Assembly: GCA_051660685.1 (NCBI GenBank)
Contig: JBOFQB010000016.1
Span: forward strand, 1 to 7,839
Length of the DNA: 7,839 nucleotides
Reading direction: 5' to 3'
Source of the DNA: JAVBSX01 sp051660685
GTDB taxonomy: Bacteria; Planctomycetota; Planctomycetia; Pirellulales; Thermoguttaceae
Shown here: piece by piece, positions 1 through 3,732 of the stretch
Layout of the letters: every line of letters begins with the position of its first letter
How positions within the stretch are numbered: the stretch's first letter is position 1
Notes under the pieces: generated by a model
Databases searched by the model: none
What the model was told of the DNA's origin: nothing
Seen by the model: only the letters and a program-made list of their open reading frames with translations
Program-made: the position numbers and the translations under genes

Positions 1-135
1 ATGTTTCGTCGGACCATTTCAATTTTTTTTCAACTCGTTCCATAAAAATCATCCTTGACTAGAGCGTTGGAATTCCCTACACTACCAAACGTAGTGAGTC
101 CTTTGTACCACTTTTTAGGTTATGGAACAAGTCTA
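1..135 (-). mobile_element. 5' end of insertion sequence A (left copy, runs out of window)
   Basis: Positions 59-135 are repeated exactly, in inverted orientation, at 7630-7706 (77 bp, no mismatch), which marks them as one end of a mobile element. The outer edge reads GGTTATGGAACAAGTC followed by TA at 134-135. At the other copy the same edge is also preceded by TA, which fits the TA target preference known in parts of the IS5 family. Inside the end lie about 90 bp of leader and then the start of an ORF on the minus strand (43 down to 2), so this is the transposase-proximal 5' end of the element and the rest lies left of the window. Family assignment to IS5 is inferred from the resemblance of the tip (CTTGTTCCATAACC) to the tip of the IS5-type element at 7706 (CCTATTTCATAACC, 11 of 14 identical). 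The end of the element is clear; the family is less certain. Confidence 0.8.
2..43 (-). CDS. N-terminus of putative transposase of element A (partial)
   Basis: An ATG at 43-41 on the minus strand begins a frame that stays open to the window edge, coding MERVEKKLKWSDET. An AAGG Shine-Dalgarno-like sequence sits about 9 nt upstream, inside the unique part of element A. A second in-frame ATG lies 9 nt further up (52-50) but has poor spacing to that ribosome binding site, so 43 is the preferred start. Only 14 residues are visible, so no domain can be named. The charged start with a following WSDET is compatible with N-termini of IS5-type transposases, but this is inference from position in the element rather than from a diagnostic motif. 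The right-hand copy of the element has lost contact with this ORF because another IS is inserted in front of it. Confidence 0.5.
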   Translation of the reverse strand, partial: MERVEKKLKWSDET

Positions 136-562
136 ATACGCCGCCAATCGCTCTCTACGAGTTCGCAGCGACTGTGTTAAAAGCGAATTGGGGGTTCGCC
201 GACCACATGATCGTGGCCCAGTTCGTGGTTTCCTGTCTGCCCTCTACGGTTCCGTTAGAACCTTTGGGCTTCACATTGGGAGGTGTTGGGAATGCTGGTT
301 TTACGATCAGGAATTCAGGTTATTATCCTGTACACCTAAAAACTTGAATACTTGAATTCCTCACTGTAAAACCCTCGCAAGTACCGTAAAATTAAGGACC
401 AAACAACAATTCAAGTTATTCAGGAAAACTTGAATTCCTCGAATAACTTGAATTGTTACCATGCTACCCAAATTGTCTATACTAACAGAATAATATGAAA
501 ACTCCTTATATGGTTGGTTTGAGTACGAGAGTCCCCCATTTTGCTGCCCATTGGTTGGTGGT
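136..562. other. Gene-poor stretch with possible coding remnant and repeat cluster
   Basis: No intact gene is supported here. On the minus strand a frame without start is open from 319 to a stop at 157-155 (54 residues) and contains TNWATIMWSANPQFAFNTVA. The W...NPQF.FNTV pattern loosely recalls the FNTVLPPNS segment of planctomycete DUF1559 (pseudopilin-like) proteins, which would make it a decayed piece cut by element A at 135. Both forward frames over the same bases are also fairly open, so the match could be chance. The right part (309-457) is occupied by the AATTCAAGTT repeat cluster listed separately. A 78-codon minus-strand frame (597-361) starts with TTG, runs through those repeats and resembles nothing I know. 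Confidence 0.35.
309..457. repeat. Cluster of AATTCAAGTTATTC inverted and direct repeats
   Basis: The motif AATTCAAGT(T) or its complement occurs about six times in 150 bp: near 311, 341-358 (two overlapping complements), 408-417, 428-437 and 445-454. Two of the copies form a perfect 17-bp inverted repeat, 405-421 against 441-457 (AACAATTCAAGTTATTC and its complement). The 19-nt spacer can extend the stem, because AGGAA at 422-426 pairs with TTCCT at 435-439. A smaller palindrome CAGG...CCTG lies at 316-330. The stretch is AT-rich and no intact gene covers it. What it does is unknown; options are a small non-autonomous element, a protein-binding array or a transcript terminator hairpin. Confidence 0.7.
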
Positions 563-838
563 TTAGGCGTAGGCTGGTCGCCCATTGGCGTTTGCAATGG
601 AGAGGATAACCTCTCTCTGACTGTTCGTCAGAGTTGTCCAAATATCAACCAATTCTGCCAAATCGGAGGGCATTGGTCCCTCTTTTGGGAACTCCCCGTA
701 TGGGCAATTGACGCAAGTGCCGTTTTTTTGAGGGTTTACGTCGATGCAATCGAATCCCTCTCCATCCGTTTTTTCTTGTCTTTGCCTTTTTTCTCTTTTG
801 TCCTCGCTTTCCTGTCTCTCCCTCTTTGAAGCAGTCCG
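563..838 (-). pseudogene. C-terminal fragment of an unidentified protein
   Basis: Reading the minus strand from 838 to the TAA at 565-563 gives 91 open codons with protein-like composition. There is a highly charged Arg/Lys/Glu-rich stretch (about residues 4-24), a short cysteine segment (FDCIDVN...GTCVNCPYG, residues 29-48) and a helical tail with PSDLAELVDIW and SQREVILSIANANG. The tail recalls the DLA..VDAWP.LP..IR..I leucine-rich ends found on various planctomycete proteins, including integrase-like ones; I cannot name the family. The only ATG in frame (673-671) would leave 36 residues. A stop codon (841-839) lies upstream, exactly where the dispersed repeat at 830-1039 begins, so the 5' part was probably lost or replaced there. 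Tiny hairpins at 600-615 and 615-633 lie inside the frame. A short real gene starting at 673 cannot be excluded. Confidence 0.4.
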
Positions 839-1039
839 CTAACAAGTTTTGCGAAAAGGGGTCATTGTCATTTTTGAACCACGAAAATCACAAAACACAC
901 GAAAATCTCACAAGATACAGTTTTTTTGTGTCTTTCGTGTGTTTCGTGCTAAAAACATATCCGTCCGACCCGGCTCGATTCAAATCGCAAAACCAAACTT
1001 GTTAGCAGTCTGCTCTTTCTTGTTAGCAGTCTGCTCTTT
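830..1039. repeat. Dispersed palindromic repeat with TTTCGTG core and duplicated end
   Basis: Outer arms 830-846 and 998-1014 are inverted copies of CTTGTTAGCrGwCTGCT (15 of 17 identical). Inside them a second inverted repeat pairs CACAAAACACACGAAA (889-904) with TTTCGTGTGTTTCGTG (933-948), 15 of 16 complementary. The right arm is followed at once by an exact copy of itself, giving two tandem 21-bp units (998-1018 and 1019-1039). TTTCGTGTGTTTCGTG/CACGAAA palindromes are, from memory, a widespread intergenic repeat that often produces spurious ORFs, as the forward frame at 849-1085 does here. Function unknown; it could be a non-autonomous mobile element or a REP-like transcript structure. Confidence 0.7.
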
Positions 1040-1126
1040 GAAGAATTTTCCTGTATCCCTCCTTGAAAAAATAGGTCAAATGTAATACCATTTTCTCAAT
1101 TTGGTTTTTCCTTTTGGAGTGACTCT

Positions 1127-1168
1127 ATGTTCTCCCCTACTCTCTACACACCTTACGAAAAGGCTTAA
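1127..1168 (+). CDS. Short leader ORF (13 codons) upstream of glutamate dehydrogenase
   Basis: ATG at 1127 opens a 13-codon frame (MFSPTLYTPYEKA) that ends with TAA at 1166-1168, only 4 nt before the dehydrogenase ATG at 1173. The start has the best Shine-Dalgarno of the area, TTTTGGAG with GGAG at 1116-1119, spaced 7 nt from the ATG. The ribosome binding site of the next gene (GAAAAGG, around 1157-1163) lies within the last codons of this ORF. This arrangement permits translational coupling: a ribosome ending at 1168 would be placed on the following start and would keep its binding site unfolded. The peptide has no run of one amino acid that would suggest classical attenuation, and no membrane or signal character. 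It may be a leader peptide whose translation matters rather than its product. No other evidence for expression is visible. Confidence 0.45.
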   Translation: MFSPTLYTPYEKA

Positions 1169-1172
1169 TATC

Positions 1173-2423
1173 ATGTCTGGAGCTTACAATCCCTTTACGG
1201 TTGCGCAACAGCAGATCGACAAAGCGGCACAAACACTTGGTCTTGATTCTGGAACGCACGAATTTTTACGCAATCCCCAACGAGAAATTCACGTCTCTTT
1301 ACCTGTCAAAATGGACAATGGAATGACAAAAGTCTTCCAGGGTTTCCGTGTTCAGTACAACACAGCTCGCGGTCCGGCAAAAGGCGGAATTCGTTGGCAT
1401 CCTGAAGAAACAATTGACACCGTTCGCGCTTTGGCCTGTTGGATGACTTGGAAAACCTCGGTCGTCGACATTCCTCTTGGAGGAGGAAAAGGCGGTATTA
1501 TCTGTGATCCCAAATCCATGTCCGACGGGGAAAAAGAACGTCTCGCTCGCGCTTATGTTCGCGCAATCGGTCGGGAAATCGGTATCACCAAAGACGTTCC
1601 TGCCCCGGATGTTTATACAACACCGCAAATTATGGCTTGGATGATGGACGAATTTGAAGCAATGTTGGGTGAAGCACATCCGGGAGTGATAACGGGCAAG
1701 CCGATTCCACTTGGCGGTTCACAAGGTCGGGGCGATGCAACCGCTCGCGGGGGTATTTATGTGACCCGAGAAGCGGCAAAAGCAAACGGAATTGATCTCA
1801 ACGGTCAATCGATGGTCGTTCAAGGTTTCGGTAATGCCGGTCAATATGCCGCTTCTTTGGGCGCAGAACTGCTCGGTTTGAAATTGATTGCCGCTTGTGA
1901 TTCGCGGGGCGGAGTTTACAAAAAAGACGGCTTTGACATTGCCGATCTGATTAAGTACAAGAATGAAAAGGGTGTCCTGAAAGGTTATCCCGGAGCTAAG
2001 GACATTACCAATGAAGAAACCCTAGAAACCGAATGTGCCGTTCTGTTTCCTTCGGCCCTTGAAAATTCGATTAACAAAGAGAATGCGGCGAAGATCAAGT
2101 GCAAGATTTCGTGTGAATTGGCGAATGGACCGACGACACCTGAAGCGGACGTGATTTTGGACAAGAACGGCGTGATTGTCTTGCCCGATTATCTCGCTAA
2201 TGCAGGAGGTGTGACGGTTTCGTACTTTGAACAATGTCAGAACGCCCAGAATTATTATTGGTCGATTGAAGAGGTTCAGGAACGATTGGACCGCAAAATG
2301 ACTGCGGCATTTGCGGCTGTCAACGAAATGTCGAAGAAGCACAAGACCAATTTGCGGGATGCCGCCTATTTGGTTTCCATTGCCCGGGTTGCTCAAGCGT
2401 GTAAACTGCGCGGTTGGGTGTAG
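1173..2423 (+). CDS. gdhA: Glutamate dehydrogenase (Glu/Leu/Phe/Val dehydrogenase family)
   Basis: Catalyses reversible oxidative deamination of glutamate to 2-oxoglutarate and ammonia in the cytoplasm, linking nitrogen assimilation with the TCA cycle. The protein has 416 residues, the usual size of the hexameric bacterial/archaeal short form. Visible motifs: substrate-binding GPAKGGIRWHP (Lys about 70), the catalytic-lysine segment VDIPLGGGKGG (Lys about 106), PAPDVYT with the conserved Asp about 146, the Rossmann loop VQGFGNAGQ (about 216-224) with ACDSRGG at the end of the second strand, and the C-terminal LPDYLANAGGVTVSYFE. The frame is open back to a TTG at 1101, but the start at 1173 fits homolog length, has GAAAAGG about 10 nt upstream, and leaves out an unrelated 24-residue extension. 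NAD versus NADP preference cannot be read safely. A short ORF ends 4 nt upstream, and a G-rich and hairpin-rich spacer follows. Symbol gdhA is by function; gdh or rocG could also be used. Confidence 0.95.
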   Translation: MSGAYNPFTVAQQQIDKAAQTLGLDSGTHEFLRNPQREIHVSLPVKMDNGMTKVFQGFRVQYNTARGPAKGGIRWHPEETIDTVRALACWMTWKTSVVDIPLGGGKGGIICDPKSMSDGEKERLARAYVRAIGREIGITKDVPAPDVYTTPQIMAWMMDEFEAMLGEAHPGVITGKPIPLGGSQGRGDATARGGIYVTREAAKANGIDLNGQSMVVQGFGNAGQYAASLGAELLGLKLIAACDSRGGVYKKDGFDIADLIKYKNEKGVLKGYPGAKDITNEETLETECAVLFPSALENSINKENAAKIKCKISCELANGPTTPEADVILDKNGVIVLPDYLANAGGVTVSYFEQCQNAQNYYWSIEEVQERLDRKMTAAFAAVNEMSKKHKTNLRDAAYLVSIARVAQACKLRGWV

Positions 2424-2432
2424 GAGGAATTA

Positions 2433-2463
2433 GGGAATGGGGGATAGGGTGTAGGGGATAGGG
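2433..2463 (+). promoter_or_regulatory. Potential G-quadruplex behind glutamate dehydrogenase
   Basis: Ten bases after the stop codon there are five G-tracts in succession on the coding strand (2433-2435, 2439-2443, 2447-2449, 2454-2457, 2461-2463), separated by loops of 3, 3, 4 and 3 nt (AAT, ATA, TGTA, ATA). This satisfies the G3+N1-7 quadruplex rule with one tract to spare. The unit GGGGATAGGG occurs twice, so the tract arose at least partly by short duplication. In the transcript it would lie in the 3' untranslated region of the dehydrogenase, where it could affect RNA stability or polymerase passage. Folding is a prediction from pattern only. Confidence 0.55.
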
Positions 2464-2475
2464 ATGTCGTTTAGC

Positions 2476-2580
2476 CGAAGAACAACGTTCTTCGCGTTAT
2501 TTTACAGTTCAGAACGCGCGATACGTTGTATCGCGGCTCAACGGTTGAGAAAAGATACGCGCGATATGTTGTATTGCGCG
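2476..2580. repeat. Array of four small hairpins (REP-like) between gdhA and panC
   Basis: Four palindromes follow each other: 2476-2494 (CGAAGAAC, loop AAC, GTTCTTCG; perfect), 2517-2535 (CGCGATAC, loop GTT, GTATCGCG; perfect), 2537-2549 (CTCAA, loop CGG, TTGAG; perfect) and 2558-2580 (10-bp stem with two G-T pairs, loop GTT). The second and fourth are diverged copies of one unit, 43 bp apart. The first, read on the plus strand, and the second, read on the minus strand, share the centre ACAACGT although their outer arms differ, so the array mixes related palindromes in opposite orientations. This resembles bacterial REP/BIME clusters, which can protect upstream mRNA or terminate transcription. 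There is no T-run, so simple intrinsic termination is unlikely. Confidence 0.7.
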
Positions 2581-2635
2581 CTAAACCTTAAATGACGTTG
2601 GACGGTTTTGGATCGTTTTTTGGAGACGCTTCATT

Positions 2636-3493
2636 ATGCAAACACTCCCTGTCTTCACTGAATTGCCGCAATTGCGACAATTTTTACTAACGGAACGAAA
2701 AGCGGGGAAACGAATTGGTTTGGTCCCGACAATGGGCGCGCTGCATTCTGGACATTTGAGTCTGGTCCAGAGTGCAACCGAAGAGTCCGATTGCGTCGTC
2801 GTCTCCCTTTTTGTCAATCCAACCCAATTCGGTCCCAATGAAGATTTTGCGCAGTATCCGAGGACGTTGGAACAAGACATGATGCTGTTGAGTTCGGTCG
2901 GCGCACATCTGCTCTTTCTTCCAACCGTTGAGACGATGTACCCCCGAAATTCCGCGACGTTCATCGAGGTTGGGCCCATTTCCGAACTTTGGGAAGGTGA
3001 ACATCGACCGGGACATTTTCGCGGGGTCGCAACCGTTGTTCTCAAACTGCTGAACATCGTTGGTCCTGATCTTGCCTTTTTCGGACAAAAGGATTACCAA
3101 CAGGTTTGTGTGATTCGACAAATGGTCGACGACCTCAATGTCCCTGTTGAGTTGAGGGTCTGTCCGACGGTTCGGGAACCAGACGGACTTGCAATGAGCA
3201 GTCGCAATCGGTATCTTTCCGCGCAAGAACGGGCTGATTCGCTCGTTCTTTCACAAAGTTTGAATCATGCCCGGAAAAGGATTCGGAACGAACAGGTGTA
3301 CAATCGGGAGCAGATTCTTGCGGAAATGCGGCACATCATCGAATCGGCAGAGAATGCGGTCCTTGATTATATCGCCCTTGTTGACCCTGAGAATCTCCAA
3401 CCGCTTCAAACTCTTTCTGAGTCGCAGAAAATTCTCGCCCTTTTAGCCGTTCGAATCGGCACAACCCGGTTGATTGACAACGCCATTTTTTAA
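2636..3493 (+). CDS. panC: Pantoate--beta-alanine ligase (pantothenate synthetase)
   Basis: Joins pantoate and beta-alanine with ATP, through a pantoyl-adenylate intermediate, to make pantothenate for coenzyme A; cytoplasmic. At 285 residues it has the normal family length. Visible motifs in order: the nucleotide-binding VPTMGALHSGH (residues 30-40, HSGH being the HIGH-type signature), SLFVNPTQFGPNED (57-70), the pantoate/beta-alanine pocket segment GEHRPGHFRGVATVV (121-135), FGQKDYQQ (149-156), and the KMSKS-like REPDGLAMSSRNRYLS (180-195). The ATG at 2636 is preceded by TGGAG about 10 nt upstream, and the family N-terminus begins here. No panB or panD is adjacent, so the pathway genes are not clustered at this site. 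It follows gdhA by 212 bp of structured spacer, so joint transcription is possible but not implied. No key residue appears to be missing. Confidence 0.96.
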   Translation: MQTLPVFTELPQLRQFLLTERKAGKRIGLVPTMGALHSGHLSLVQSATEESDCVVVSLFVNPTQFGPNEDFAQYPRTLEQDMMLLSSVGAHLLFLPTVETMYPRNSATFIEVGPISELWEGEHRPGHFRGVATVVLKLLNIVGPDLAFFGQKDYQQVCVIRQMVDDLNVPVELRVCPTVREPDGLAMSSRNRYLSAQERADSLVLSQSLNHARKRIRNEQVYNREQILAEMRHIIESAENAVLDYIALVDPENLQPLQTLSESQKILALLAVRIGTTRLIDNAIF

Positions 3494-3604
3494 GAGAGGG
3501 CTGCGACGATTCTGAAACGCTAACGACGTTTGGGTTTCGGTCGCTTAGGCTCCCTTCATCTTTGGGCAATAGACCCCAAACGGGTACAACATGGACATTT
3601 TGTC

Positions 3605-3664
3605 GGAACGCAGGCATCTTGCCTGCATCAAGAAAAAAATATGCGGGCAGGATGCCCGCGTTCC
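3605..3664. repeat. Dispersed cruciform repeat between convergent genes
   Basis: A 24-bp imperfect inverted repeat, 3605-3628 against 3641-3664, folds with one mismatch and two G-T pairs around an A-rich 12-nt loop. Each arm holds its own palindrome, GCAGGCA-TCT-TGCCTGC on the left and GCGGGCA-GGA-TGCCCGC on the right, so a cloverleaf fold is also possible. The element gives spurious peptides such as NAGILPA in one direction and AGKMPAF in the other. From memory, such GGCATCTTGCC repeats occur in many copies in planctomycetes and some other phyla. Its place 111 bp after panC and 68 bp after the end of the opposing gene would suit a bidirectional 3'-end structure. Function is not established. 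Confidence 0.8.
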
Positions 3665-3732
3665 AATCGGAAAACAAACCCTTTTTAACCGTTTCCAGTA
3701 TACCTGTTGTCTATACCAAGGATTGGGCCGTG

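Noticed and set aside
361..597. 78-codon minus-strand ORF
   Set aside because: It starts with TTG, has no clear ribosome binding site, overlaps the frame 563-838, and its second half is just translation of the AATTCAAGTT repeats.
998..1039. CRISPR-like direct repeats
   Set aside because: Only two 21-bp units, directly adjacent without spacers, and no cas genes in the window.
849..1085. Forward ORF of 78 codons
   Set aside because: It is a translation of the CACGAAA/TTTCGTG palindrome and the 21-bp tandem repeat; this class of ORF is a common artefact of the repeat.
1063..1088. Promoter TTGAAA / TAATAC upstream of gdhA
   Set aside because: The spacer is only 14 bp, too short for a sigma70 promoter; no other good pair was found nearby.
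1101..1172. TTG at 1101 as the start of glutamate dehydrogenase
   Set aside because: The added 24 residues do not look like the family N-terminus, and 1173 has ATG, a ribosome binding site and the expected protein length.
1299..3226. Minus-strand ORFs opposite gdhA and panC
   Set aside because: They are antisense shadows of two clearly identified genes and have no own motifs or start signals.
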